In this document: piece after piece, positions 1-8,006 of the stretch
How the letters are laid out: the number at the start of each line of letters is the position of its first letter
How positions within the stretch are numbered: position 1 is the first letter of the stretch
IMG/VR virus record: IMGVR_UViG_3300037472_000175
Location: 1 to 25,990 of that record
DNA from: a virus
DNA length: 25,990 nucleotides
Strand: one strand, 5' to 3'
The notes under the pieces: generated by a model
Seen by the model: the letters and a program-made list of their open reading frames with translations, nothing else
Told to the model about the DNA's origin: nothing
Database searches by the model: none
Made by a program: the position numbers and the translations under genes

Positions 1-160
1 AAACGCCGAAAACCGGACAGTTTTTTGAGATTTCCGGACATGTCCGGAGCCGGGTTTGAAAAATGTCCGAAGAATTTCATCACTGTAAATCAATGGTTTG
101 TGGGAAAACCGGACACTTTTCCGGACGCTTTCCGGACATGTCCGGGGAATGGGGGTGACG
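1..160. promoter_or_regulatory. Upstream region with repeated TCCGGACA palindromes
   Basis: This non-coding leader before the replication operon is dominated by one motif. A perfect 16-bp palindrome, TCCGGACATGTCCGGA, lies at 33-48. A second copy, CCGGACATGTCCGG, lies at 132-145. Half-sites CCGGACA or close variants occur near 13-19, 64-70 (TGTCCGA), 109-115 and 121-127. The spacing and dyad symmetry suggest a dimeric DNA-binding protein, either a repressor operator or an origin-type site. The region could be translated as an N-terminal extension of the next gene from 25, but that peptide would consist mainly of repeats, so I treat it as regulatory. Confidence 0.5.
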
Positions 161-192
161 GCGGTCAATTGACACCCCGCCGCATTCGCCAG

Positions 193-1191
193 ATGCAAAC
201 CAACACCAAATCCACCAATCCCCTGGCCATCCGCCGGGGCCGAATCCCCCGACCTCAGAAGGTCGTCATCTATGGACCCGAAGGCGTCGGCAAATCGACG
301 CTCGCCGGTCACACACCAGACCCCGTCTTCCTCGACACCGAAGGCGGCACCCATCACCTCGATGTCGCCCGCTTGGATGCGGTGACGACTTGGGAGGAAA
401 TCACCGCTGCCGTCCAGCAGCTCGCCAAGGCGGACCATCCGTTCCGGACGCTGGTCATCGACACCGCAGACTGGCTGGAAAAGCGCCTCGCCGAGCATCT
501 GTGCCGGAAGGCCAACAAGGAATCCATCGAGGATTTTGGGTATGGAAAAGGCTGGGTGATCCTCGCCGAGGAGTTCGCCCGGTTCCTCAATTCGCTCGAC
601 GCCCTGCTCGCCCGTGGAATGCACGTCGTGTTCCTGGCCCACTCCACGGTGCGCAAGTTCGAGGCACCGGATCAGGCAGGAAGCTACGACCGGTTCGAGC
701 TGAAACTCAGCAAGCAGGTCGCTCCCCTGCTCAAGGAATGGGCCGACGTCGTGCTTTTTGGCAACTACGTCACCAAGGTCGCCGAGAAGGACAACGGCAA
801 GATGCGCGGCATCGGCGGCAAGGAACGTGTTCTGTTCGCCACGCACGCTGCGGCTTATGACGCGAAAAATCGTCACGGATTGCCAGACAAACTTCCGTTC
901 ACCATCGAGGCGTTAGCCCCGGTGTTCGGCGCGGTGGCGGAGTCGGGGGGCTCCGTCGCCGCGATACCGGAAGCGGCAGCTCAGTCGCTGGCCGACAAGC
1001 TCCGTGCGGCATTCGGTGCCCGTGAGGCGGATGTGATTCTATTCTTGATCGACCGCCAGCAAATCAAGGCGGGTGAATCATGGAATTCCGTTCCACAGGA
1101 TTACGCCGACCGTGTGCTCAACGCGCCGGATCGCTTCCTGCAGGCGGTCGATGAATTCAACAAGGCGAAGGAGGTCGCAACCGCCCGATGA
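193..1191 (+). CDS. Phage RecA-like AAA ATPase (AAA_24 nucleotide-binding protein)
   Basis: A 332-residue P-loop ATPase of the kind found next to phage recombination nucleases. The Walker A motif GPEGVGKS sits at residues 28-35. A Walker B-like TLVIDTADW follows near residue 90, and VVFLAHS near residue 150 is in the sensor position. Such proteins are thought to act in phage recombination or replication, possibly loading a single-strand annealing or SSB-like partner; that role is inferred. I chose the ATG at 193 because the longer frame from 25 runs through the palindromic repeats. The stop overlaps the next start (ATGA), so the two are probably translationally coupled. The C-terminal 80 residues have no motif I recognise. 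Confidence 0.8.
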   Translation: MQTNTKSTNPLAIRRGRIPRPQKVVIYGPEGVGKSTLAGHTPDPVFLDTEGGTHHLDVARLDAVTTWEEITAAVQQLAKADHPFRTLVIDTADWLEKRLAEHLCRKANKESIEDFGYGKGWVILAEEFARFLNSLDALLARGMHVVFLAHSTVRKFEAPDQAGSYDRFELKLSKQVAPLLKEWADVVLFGNYVTKVAEKDNGKMRGIGGKERVLFATHAAAYDAKNRHGLPDKLPFTIEALAPVFGAVAESGGSVAAIPEAAAQSLADKLRAAFGAREADVILFLIDRQQIKAGESWNSVPQDYADRVLNAPDRFLQAVDEFNKAKEVATAR

Positions 1192-2189
1192 GTGCGCTGC
1201 GTCCCTCCAACCTGCCGAAGCTGGCGGTTTGCCCGTGCTACGAGAGCAATCCCGTGGCCGGCCCTGCCGCTGAGCGCGGAACTTTGTTAGACACTGCGTT
1301 CCGTGCCGAACTGCTCGGACTGGAAGAACGCTTCTTGATCGCCAACAAACTTACGGCTGATGAGATCGCCGCTGTTAGCTGGTCGGTGTCGATGGTGCGG
1401 GCGATGTCGGGTCGCGAGCGCGTGCTTGCCCGTGAAGACGACTGCCGGGTGAAGATCCTCAATCTCACCGGCACGGCGGATGCCATCGTTCCGACCAAGC
1501 TCACCCACTTCGACCTGAAGACCGGTGCGCGGCGAAACTACCGCGAGCAGATGGCCGCGTATGCCCTCGGATTGATGGGCGCGCACTTCGCCTCGTCATG
1601 GACGGCGCACCTGTTGTTCTGCGACCAGCGCGAGATCGAGACGCACACGTTCACCTACGAGGAAGCACACTCCATCGTCGATCAGGTTGTCAAATCGTTC
1701 AACGATCCGGCAAAGCAGCCGAACCCGTGCGAATACTGCGGCTGGTGCGCCAAGGCGGACACCTGTCCGGCGCGTCTGGCGATGGTTGGCGAGACGCTAA
1801 CCGTGACGGAACCCGGCTTCGATTTCGATGCCGTGCTCGCCGATCCGGAAGAACTCGGACGGTTTCTATCAGCCTGTGCAGTGGTCGAGGACTTCCGCGA
1901 GCGGGCGAAGAAGATCGCCACCGAACGGATAAGGACCGGCGGCGATGTCCCCGGCTGGAAGCTCGTCACGCGCAAGGGCTCTGAATTCGTCGATTGCGAA
2001 ACAGTCGGCCACCACATCCAGCGAATGGGTTTCGGCCCGGTGCTCGCGGCCTACGGAAATCTATCAGCCTCCAAATTCCGCGACCTCTGGAGCCAGCGGA
2101 TGGCCAGCGGAAAACCATTCCCGGAAGAGTCGGTCAAACACGCCGCTCCATCGACCTATCTCAAACAAACCAAAACCAAAAAGAACTAA
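1188..2189 (+). CDS. PD-(D/E)XK nuclease with four-cysteine cluster (DUF2800/Cas4-like)
   Basis: A 333-residue RecB/Cas4-type nuclease. GTADAIV (Asp98) followed by HFDLKTG (Asp109, Lys111) forms the PD-(D/E)XK core. A C-terminal cluster of cysteines at 181, 184, 187 and 193 (C-x2-C-x2-C-x5-C) resembles the iron-sulphur or zinc cluster of Cas4 and AddB nucleases. Phage relatives (DUF2800) accompany AAA_24 ATPases and SSB-like proteins and are taken to be recombination exonucleases. The start overlaps the upstream stop as ATGA. The nuclease fold is well supported; exonuclease activity in recombination is inferred from family and neighbours. Confidence 0.8.
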   Translation: MSALRPSNLPKLAVCPCYESNPVAGPAAERGTLLDTAFRAELLGLEERFLIANKLTADEIAAVSWSVSMVRAMSGRERVLAREDDCRVKILNLTGTADAIVPTKLTHFDLKTGARRNYREQMAAYALGLMGAHFASSWTAHLLFCDQREIETHTFTYEEAHSIVDQVVKSFNDPAKQPNPCEYCGWCAKADTCPARLAMVGETLTVTEPGFDFDAVLADPEELGRFLSACAVVEDFRERAKKIATERIRTGGDVPGWKLVTRKGSEFVDCETVGHHIQRMGFGPVLAAYGNLSASKFRDLWSQRMASGKPFPEESVKHAAPSTYLKQTKTKKN

Positions 2190-2193
2190 AATC

Positions 2194-2619
2194 ATGCCCT
2201 CATACACCGCATCCACCCCGACCGAACGTCCCGATTTCGTTGATCCGGGCGACTATCAGGTCGAAGTCATCGACGCCATTGAGACGGTTTCCAAAACCGG
2301 CCATGAGATGATCGAACTCAAACTCAAGACGCTACTCGGAAGTTACCTCTATGATTTCCTCGTCTTCATCCCGAACGCGTTTTGGAAAATCGACAGCTTC
2401 CGCGCCGCCACCGGCGAAGTGGTTTCACCGGAGGAAGAAGTCGAAATCATCGCGGACGACCTGATCGGCCGCACCGGCAAGGCGCGACTCACCGTCGAGG
2501 AATACAACGGCAAGAAGCGCAACAAGGTCGTGGCCTGGCTGACCTCCAAGCCCGGCGCGTCCGCAGCACCGAAGTCCACCGCTAAACCCGCACCCCGCAA
2601 TTCCAATGAACCGTTCTAA
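2194..2619 (+). CDS. DUF669-like putative single-strand DNA-binding protein
   Basis: A 141-residue protein starting four bases after the nuclease stop. Its body is beta-rich, with alternating charged and hydrophobic residues such as YQVEVIDAIETV and RLTVEEYNGKKRNKVVAWL, as in OB-like or DUF669 phage proteins. The last 25 residues are a low-complexity Ala/Pro/Lys linker ending in SNEPF. That tip recalls the acidic, Phe-terminated tail by which SSB proteins bind partners. Position between the nuclease and the helicase supports a recombination or SSB role. The family call is from gestalt and context rather than a decisive motif. Confidence 0.6.
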   Translation: MPSYTASTPTERPDFVDPGDYQVEVIDAIETVSKTGHEMIELKLKTLLGSYLYDFLVFIPNAFWKIDSFRAATGEVVSPEEEVEIIADDLIGRTGKARLTVEEYNGKKRNKVVAWLTSKPGASAAPKSTAKPAPRNSNEPF

Positions 2620-2962
2620 CTCCAAGCCCAGGAACCTTGGCCGGCGGCTGGCAAAGATCGCCCGCAAGACTGAACTCAACGAGGCGGACAGGAAAACATT
2701 GGCCCAAGCATCCCGCCTTCTCGTGGACATGCACAGCCTGCTGCTTGTCCATGTTCGCCGCTTTGCGCGAGCTGCTGCCGATCCCGTAGGTGTGGAGTTT
2801 CAGCATGCATGCGGCCGGCATCCTAATGGCCCGACTGACGCGCTCACACTTCTCGGTCGTGAGGCGTTCCGGATCGACGCCTGCATCGGGCTCGACTGCT
2901 CGGAAAGACCACCGGTCTTGGAATTGGCTAAGTTCATTGTCTCTGAAAGGAGGTTCGTATGA
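2606..2962 (+). CDS. Small basic hypothetical protein in the replication operon
   Basis: A 118-residue protein of unknown function. The N-terminus is strongly basic (residues 2-22) and is followed by an amphipathic helical stretch around residues 25-60. The start overlaps the end of the DUF669-like gene by 14 bases in another frame, and the end overlaps the helicase start as ATGA. That double coupling is the main evidence that it is a real gene. No catalytic motif is visible. It could be a small DNA-binding accessory of the replication module, but nothing in the sequence proves it. Confidence 0.55.
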   Translation: MNRSNSKPRNLGRRLAKIARKTELNEADRKTLAQASRLLVDMHSLLLVHVRRFARAAADPVGVEFQHACGRHPNGPTDALTLLGREAFRIDACIGLDCSERPPVLELAKFIVSERRFV

Positions 2963-4479
2963 GCGAGGCTCCCAAAATGGGCCTGCGAGCCTATCAGATG
3001 AAAGCCCGGCAGGACATCCACAAGGGTTTTGAGAATTTCGACCGCCAGCTCGGCGTGCTGCCGACCGGTGGTGGCAAGACCATCCTCTTCAGCCGACTGG
3101 CTCAGGACTATCAACCGTCGCGCACGCTGATTCTCGCCCACCGCGAAGAACTCATTACCCAGGCTGTGGACAAGCTCCGCAGTTCCACTGGCCTTGAAGC
3201 CCAGGTGGAGATGGGTGAAGAGCGGGCGTCGCTCGATGCTCCGGTGGTCGTTGCCTCGGTTCAGACGCTCATGCGTGAAAAGCGCCGTGAGCGGTGGCCG
3301 CGGGATCACTTCGGCCTGGTAGTCGTTGATGAAGCACACCATGCGCTCGCCGACAGTTATCTCAACACGCTGGGTCATTTCGACGATCACGCCAAGGTGT
3401 TAGGTGTCACCGCGACACCTGACCGGGGCGACAAGAAAAACCTTGGTCGCTATTTCGAGAACATTGCCTGCGAGGTGACCTTGCTCGACCTGGTCAACCA
3501 AGGGTGGCTGTCACCGATCCGGGTGAAGACGGTGCCGCTCGAAATGAGCCTTCGCGGCGTGCGAACCACGGCAGGTGATTTCAGCGCCGATGATCTCGGC
3601 CATGCGCTGGAACCCTATCTCGAAAAAATTGCGGATGTGATGGTCGAGCACCGGCACCGCAAGACGCTCGTTTTCCTGCCATTGATCGCGGTGTCGAAAC
3701 GCTTCGCGCAAATGTGTCGCGACCGCGGGTTGTTGGCCGAACACGTCGATGGCCAGACGACTGAGCGGCAGGCGGCGCTTGAGCGTTTCAAGCGAGACGA
3801 GACACGCATCCTCACCAATGCGATGTTGCTCACCGAAGGATACGACGAGCCGTCGATTGATTGCGTGGTGTGTCTGCGGCCAACCAAAATCCGTGCGCTG
3901 TATTCGCAGATCATCGGTCGCGGCACGCGGATCTGGCCGGGCAAGGATCACCTGCTCGTGCTCGATTTCCTCTGGCAGGCGGAAGAACTCAGCCTGATGC
4001 GTCCAGCAAACCTGATCGCTGAAGACGATACGGACGCGAAGGCTCTCACCGACAAACTCGGTGCCGAGGGCGACCTGGAAGAGGCACGAGAAGAGGTTAA
4101 CGCAGATCGCACCCGTTCGCTCACCGACCGGCTCAACCAGAACCGGTCGCGGAGCGGCAGCGTGCTCGATCCCCTGGAGCTTGCCGTCTCGCTCAACGAA
4201 GCGGCTTTGGCCGAATACGTCCCGACGATGGCATGGCAGGCACAGGCACCCACGGACAAGCAGCTCGATGTGCTGCAGAAGTTCGGCCTCAATACCATGA
4301 GCATCCTGAGCAAGGGGCACGCGTCGATGATCCTCGACCGCCTCATCACCCGCCGCCAGCTCGGTCTGGCGACGCCCAAACAAGTCCGCGTGATGCGCCG
4401 CTACGGCCACCAACGCCCGGAACTCGCCACGTTCGAGGAGGCCAAACAATTCCTCGATGCGCGATTTGCCAACCGCTGA
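2959..4479 (+). CDS. SF2 DEAD/DEAH-box helicase (ResIII type)
   Basis: A 506-residue superfamily 2 helicase with the full motif set in order. Motif I is PTGGGKT near residue 36, motif Ia is LAHREEL, motif II is DEAH near residue 122, motif III is TATP near 152, and motif VI is QIIGRGTR near 317. An N-terminal LRAYQMKA Q-motif-like segment fits ResIII/RadD-type helicases. The last 120 residues lie beyond the helicase core and are unassigned; they may bind DNA or a partner. It sits inside the replication operon with ATGA coupling upstream, so a role in recombination or replication restart is likely. No nuclease or methylase domain is present, so it is not a restriction subunit. Confidence 0.88.
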   Translation: MSEAPKMGLRAYQMKARQDIHKGFENFDRQLGVLPTGGGKTILFSRLAQDYQPSRTLILAHREELITQAVDKLRSSTGLEAQVEMGEERASLDAPVVVASVQTLMREKRRERWPRDHFGLVVVDEAHHALADSYLNTLGHFDDHAKVLGVTATPDRGDKKNLGRYFENIACEVTLLDLVNQGWLSPIRVKTVPLEMSLRGVRTTAGDFSADDLGHALEPYLEKIADVMVEHRHRKTLVFLPLIAVSKRFAQMCRDRGLLAEHVDGQTTERQAALERFKRDETRILTNAMLLTEGYDEPSIDCVVCLRPTKIRALYSQIIGRGTRIWPGKDHLLVLDFLWQAEELSLMRPANLIAEDDTDAKALTDKLGAEGDLEEAREEVNADRTRSLTDRLNQNRSRSGSVLDPLELAVSLNEAALAEYVPTMAWQAQAPTDKQLDVLQKFGLNTMSILSKGHASMILDRLITRRQLGLATPKQVRVMRRYGHQRPELATFEEAKQFLDARFANR

Positions 4480-4494
4480 TCACTCACCCACAAG

Positions 4495-6519
4495 ATGCCA
4501 AAATACCATTCAACCGGGCTATCGCTGCCCCGGCGCACCCTCGACTACCTGCAACGCGGGGCGAGCGAGGGCATGCGCAATGCCGAACTCTTTGATGCGA
4601 CCTGTCAGTTCCGCGATGCCGGCCACCCGCTGGAGGAAACGGAAGGTCAACTTCTCGCCCGTGCGCTGGCCGACGGGCTCACCGAAGCCGAGGCGCGGAC
4701 GACCATCCGCTCGGTCTATGCCCGTTCTTCACGCGAACCGCTCGGTGCGGGCACAACACCGATGCCGAAGGCTTCGTCGCCCGCCGCACCACGGCGTCCG
4801 TCACTGACACCAGTCCACCGCGAACGATCCACCATGGCACTTCCAGTCACCATCGACGACGGATTTGTTAGGCTGCTCGACGCGTGCTTCCAGCCGGATG
4901 AATTCGTCGCCATCTCCCCGGCAGCAGAAAACGAGGAAGGTGAAATCGTTCCGCGCCGTGGCGTGACTCTAACCGCCACCGAATGGAAATCCAAGGCGGC
5001 GGCCAAGGGCGGCATCGACCGCGTGTTCGGCACCAAGCTCGGGTTGTTCCTTCGCATCAATCCGATGGCGAAGGGCGGCGCTAAAAACGAGGATGTCACC
5101 GCTTTTCGCCATGTGCTGGTCGAGTTCGACCGGGACGAGACCGGCAAAGCGATTCCCAAGGAAGAGCAATACCATGCGGTCATCGCCAGCGGCATGCCGG
5201 TCGCAGCCTTGATCGACTCGGGCAACAAGAGCCTGCACGCGTGGATCCGGGTGGATGCTCCGGACGAGAAGGAATACAAGCGCCGGGTCGAAATCATCTG
5301 GGAATGGTTTTCCGGCATCAACCTGGACAAGCAGAACCGGAATCCTTCGCGCCTGTCGCGCTGCCCGGACGGTTGGCGCACGGTCGATGGTGATGTTCGT
5401 CGCCAGGCCTTGCTTGCGCTCGAATTTGGCGCGGAGTCATGGACGGCGTGGGAGGCGGCACACTCGAATTCCGACCTGCCGCCAATCCTGCCCGGTCATG
5501 CGTTCATGGGACAGCCGGAACCCGAGCCACCGCAGCTCGTCGATGGCGTGTTGCATCAGGGCGCGAAGATGGTGCTCGGCGGCCCGTCGAAGGCGCGCAA
5601 GAGCTGGTCGTTGATCGACCTGATGCTATCGGTATCCACCGGCTCGCCGTGGTGGGGATTCCCGACACGGCAGGGCCGCGCCCTGTATCTAAACTTCGAG
5701 CTTCCGCCATTCGCACTGCAATACCGGATCATCCGGATTGCGGCGGCCAAGGAGATCGAGGATTTCACCGGTTTCGACATCTGGAATCTGCGCGGGCATG
5801 CGACCGACTTCTCGGCGCTCATCCCCAAAATCCTCGGGCGCATCCGCGATACCGGGTATTCGCTCATCTTGATCGACCCGATTTACAAGGGCCTCGGCGC
5901 ACGGAACGAAAACGACGCCGGCGACATCGCCAGCCTTCTCAACGAGGTCGAGCAACTGGCATTGAAGTCCGGAGCTGCGGCCGTCTTCGGCGCGCACTTC
6001 TCCAAGGGCAACCAGGCGGGCAAAGAATCCATCGACCGGATCGGAGGCTCGGGTGTGTTTGCCCGTGACCCCGACGTGATCCTGACCATGACACCTCACG
6101 CGGAAGACGACGCCCATGTCATCGACCTCACGTTACGCGCCCTGCCGCCTGTAAAGCCATTCGTCGTCCGCTGGTGCGAGTCGATCTTCATCACCGACCG
6201 AAACGCTGACCCTGCCCAACTCAAGGCTCCTCAGGGCAATCCCAAGAGCGAGAAGGCGAAGGCCACCTATAAGATGGGCAGCGCGGCCGACCGCTACGCC
6301 AGCGCCGTTGAAACCATGCCGCCGCTCGCCAATGGAAAGGTCCCTCAGGAGTCCGCCGTGCTGTCCTACGTCTCCGACCGGATCGCCGAGATCGACGGCG
6401 ACTGCACGCTCAAGGAAGCCCAGCGGGTTTTCCACTGCCTCGCCAACATGCGGAAGGGATCACCTTTCGTTTTCGACAAAGCAACCCGCCTATGGAGGGG
6501 GAGTCGCCATGGAGTTTGA
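4495..6519 (+). CDS. Bifunctional primase-helicase (AEP-like primase plus RepA/AAA_25 helicase)
   Basis: A 674-residue replication protein. Residues 20-80 form a helical domain like those attached to phage primases. Residues about 120-300 look like an archaeo-eukaryotic primase: LVEFD near 209, SLHAWI near 246 (the s-x-H motif) and NPSRLSRCPDGWR near 283. Residues about 350-560 form a RecA-like hexameric helicase. Its P-loop is degenerate (GGPSKARKSW near 362), with Walker B SLILIDPIYKG near 460 and GAHFSKG near 500. It probably primes and unwinds phage DNA. The P-loop lacks the usual Gly before Lys, which is seen in other RepA-like helicases. A strong purine-rich stretch near 6494-6501 lies within its 3' end. 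Confidence 0.82.
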   Translation: MPKYHSTGLSLPRRTLDYLQRGASEGMRNAELFDATCQFRDAGHPLEETEGQLLARALADGLTEAEARTTIRSVYARSSREPLGAGTTPMPKASSPAAPRRPSLTPVHRERSTMALPVTIDDGFVRLLDACFQPDEFVAISPAAENEEGEIVPRRGVTLTATEWKSKAAAKGGIDRVFGTKLGLFLRINPMAKGGAKNEDVTAFRHVLVEFDRDETGKAIPKEEQYHAVIASGMPVAALIDSGNKSLHAWIRVDAPDEKEYKRRVEIIWEWFSGINLDKQNRNPSRLSRCPDGWRTVDGDVRRQALLALEFGAESWTAWEAAHSNSDLPPILPGHAFMGQPEPEPPQLVDGVLHQGAKMVLGGPSKARKSWSLIDLMLSVSTGSPWWGFPTRQGRALYLNFELPPFALQYRIIRIAAAKEIEDFTGFDIWNLRGHATDFSALIPKILGRIRDTGYSLILIDPIYKGLGARNENDAGDIASLLNEVEQLALKSGAAAVFGAHFSKGNQAGKESIDRIGGSGVFARDPDVILTMTPHAEDDAHVIDLTLRALPPVKPFVVRWCESIFITDRNADPAQLKAPQGNPKSEKAKATYKMGSAADRYASAVETMPPLANGKVPQESAVLSYVSDRIAEIDGDCTLKEAQRVFHCLANMRKGSPFVFDKATRLWRGSRHGV

Positions 6520-6766
6520 ACCCGTCATTCGAGCAGGGTTTGCACCCCGGATTCAAATTGAGTTGAACCCGTTTGAACCCATCGCATCTAACAGAAAATC
6601 ACAGCTTATAAGCAACAAGCTGATTAGCATGCTGATTGGCATGATGATGGTTTACCTAAAGGTAAACAGAGCGCGAATCGGTAAACCGAGATTCGCGCGC
6701 TCTGGTTCTCCCTTTCAGGGACCAGCGCCATCAGTTTTAGATCGGCTGAAAGGAGGTTCAAAATGA
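6509..6766 (+). CDS. Doubtful 85-residue ORF overlapping an operator-like region
   Basis: This frame starts at an ATG preceded by a good Shine-Dalgarno-like GGAGGGGGAG and ends with an ATGA overlap onto the next gene, as a real gene here would. Against it, the DNA is AT-richer than its neighbours and full of repeats and inverted repeats (6540-6703). The peptide has no domain, and residues 35-50 are a run of Ile, Leu and Met caused by a repeat. I lean towards a non-coding regulatory or origin region that happens to be open. Confidence 0.3.
   Translation: MEFEPVIRAGFAPRIQIELNPFEPIASNRKSQLISNKLISMLIGMMMVYLKVNRARIGKPRFARSGSPFQGPAPSVLDRLKGGSK
6621..6703. repeat. Inverted and direct repeat cluster between primase and HTH gene
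   Basis: Three elements lie side by side. First is a direct repeat GCTGATT(A/G)GCATG starting near 6619 and 6631. Second is an inverted repeat GTTTACC-TAAA-GGTAAAC at 6650-6667, with a third GGTAAAC at 6680-6686. Third is a hairpin GCGCGAATC (6671-6679) / GATTCGCGC (6690-6698) with a 10-base loop. No T-run follows the hairpin, so a simple terminator is unlikely. It could be an operator for the HTH protein encoded just downstream, or an origin. Confidence 0.45.
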
Positions 6767-7341
6767 ACTCCGACGACTACGCCAAAAAACAGGCGAAGAA
6801 GGATGCCCAATACGAACGGGACTACGAGGCATGGGTGAAGTCCATGACCCTCGCAGAACGTCGGGAAGCTGAGAAGCTCGGCCTGCTCAAACCCTGCCTG
6901 CAACGGCATGGCAACGGCGCACCGGATCACGACATGGCGGAATCAACGCGAGCCAGCCACACGCCGGACATCGCGGCCTTAGTCGATCATGAAGGCGAAA
7001 AGGCCGGCGCTGTGACGCATGACGCCATTGACGCGCTTCGTCTCTTCGTCGCTGACCTGATCGCCGAAGGGAACACCCGGCTCACCGTGGAGTGCCTGGC
7101 CGTGGCTCTGGGACTCAGCGCTTACAACGGCGAGAGCATGACCGCAATCGCCAACCGACACGGAGTCACTCGCGCCGCCGTCTCCAAGAGGTGTGTTGAC
7201 ATCATCACTCACCTGAACCTCCAGCCGTCCCGCGCCATGCGCAGCGAGAAGGCACGCAAGATTTACCGAAACTCACGAACCAAACATCACCGAAAGAAAA
7301 AACATGGACACCCTTACCGACCTGCAATCGATCAACAGTAA
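6763..7341 (+). CDS. Sigma-70 region 4-like HTH protein
   Basis: A 192-residue protein preceded by a strong AGGAGG Shine-Dalgarno (AAAGGAGGTTCAAA then ATG). Residues 1-50 are charged and helical. A segment near residues 120-150 (GESMTAIANRHGVTRAAVSKRC) is a clear helix-turn-helix of the sigma region 4 or response-regulator type. The C-terminus is very basic (KHHRKKKHGH), consistent with DNA binding. It is probably a phage regulator of transcription, and the repeat cluster immediately upstream could be its own operator. The gene overlaps the next one by 38 bases in a different frame. A full sigma factor is unlikely because no region 2 is visible. Confidence 0.65.
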   Translation: MNSDDYAKKQAKKDAQYERDYEAWVKSMTLAERREAEKLGLLKPCLQRHGNGAPDHDMAESTRASHTPDIAALVDHEGEKAGAVTHDAIDALRLFVADLIAEGNTRLTVECLAVALGLSAYNGESMTAIANRHGVTRAAVSKRCVDIITHLNLQPSRAMRSEKARKIYRNSRTKHHRKKKHGHPYRPAIDQQ

Positions 7342-7918
7342 ATTCACGATGACCCCATGCGGGATTGAGTTTCACGGCGATCTCAGCTTCGAAGAGTGGG
7401 AATCAATCGGCCGCAAGCTCGGGAACGCTGAACGCTCCATCGGTTTCATGATCGGAGACTGGATCAACTACGCCGAGAACAAGTGGGGCGAGAAATACAA
7501 CGAGGCCATCGCATGCACAGGGCTGGAATATCAGACTCTGGCCGGCTACGCCCACGTCGCCAAGCGGGTTGATTTTTTGGCGCGCGCCAAAAATTTGACC
7601 TTCCGCCATCACCGCACGGTGGCGAAACTGAAAGATTCCGAGGAGCAAAAATACTGGCTCGAAATGGCAGAGAAGCACGCGCTTAGCTATCGCCGCCTCC
7701 AGAAGTCCATCAACTTTGGTCGCATTGCTACAGAAAATGAGGTCGAGGGCGACCCTGCCGACCGTGGCTATGTCACATATCTCGCCCTGCTCAATCGCAT
7801 CCGCCGCTGGTGGGCACGCGAGACCCAGAAGGCACCAGTGGATGAATGGGACGAAGATCGGCGCGAGGGACTCAAGAAAGACTTCAAGCTGATCCTCGAC
7901 ATCTACGAGGCACTCTAA
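7304..7918 (+). CDS. LmbU-like DNA-binding regulator
   Basis: A 204-residue protein. Residues 15-130 match the pattern I know from LmbU, the actinobacterial antibiotic-cluster activator: FEEWESIGRKL, then IGDWINYAENKWGEKY, TGLEYQTLAGYAHVAKRV, LTFRHHRTVAKL and a final YWLEMAEKHALSYRRLQ. That arrangement resembles a ParB-type HTH and suggests DNA binding. The C-terminus carries a Trp-rich basic segment, RRWWARETQK. The ATG is preceded by an A-rich GAAAGAAAAAAC, similar to the leader seen before genes at 10816 and 11681. A role as phage transcription or partition regulator is inferred. Confidence 0.6.
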   Translation: MDTLTDLQSINSKFTMTPCGIEFHGDLSFEEWESIGRKLGNAERSIGFMIGDWINYAENKWGEKYNEAIACTGLEYQTLAGYAHVAKRVDFLARAKNLTFRHHRTVAKLKDSEEQKYWLEMAEKHALSYRRLQKSINFGRIATENEVEGDPADRGYVTYLALLNRIRRWWARETQKAPVDEWDEDRREGLKKDFKLILDIYEAL

Positions 7919-7923
7919 CCAAC

Positions 7924-7995
7924 CGCAGGGAGGGACGGTCCCAGGCGAGTCTCATACCCTCGCCTCTGCGGGTTCAACTCCCGCCCCTGCAACCA
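7924..7995 (+). tRNA. Initiator-tRNA-like element (CAT anticodon) with collapsed D-arm
   Basis: A 72-base tRNA-like sequence lies between two genes. The acceptor pairs GCAGGG (7925-7930) with CCCTGC (7985-7990), then A7991, A7992 and an encoded CCA (7993-7995). Position 1:72 is a C:A mismatch, as in bacterial initiator tRNA. The T-arm is perfect (GCGGG-TTCAACT-CCCGC, 7968-7984). The anticodon loop CTCATAC (7951-7957) carries CAT, exactly 40 bases before the CCA end as in tRNA-fMet. Four of five anticodon-stem pairs form, with one T-C mismatch; a 7-bp pairing AGGCGAG/CTCGCCT is the alternative. The 5' half is four bases short: the D-arm is only GGGA-CGG-TCCC and lacks a G18G19 loop. Whether it is charged is unknown. 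Confidence 0.55.
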
Positions 7996-8006
7996 CTCAC
8001 CAAATC

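Noticed and set aside
25-192. N-terminal extension of the AAA ATPase
   Set aside because: The peptide is generated by the TCCGGACA repeats, and the P-loop N-terminus fits a start at 193.
3511-4449. Long open frame on the minus strand inside the helicase gene
   Set aside because: It is a shadow of the helicase; it has no domain and the + strand shows every SF2 motif.
6671-6698. Rho-independent terminator
   Set aside because: The hairpin is present but is not followed by a T-run, and the next gene is on the same strand with strong coupling signals.
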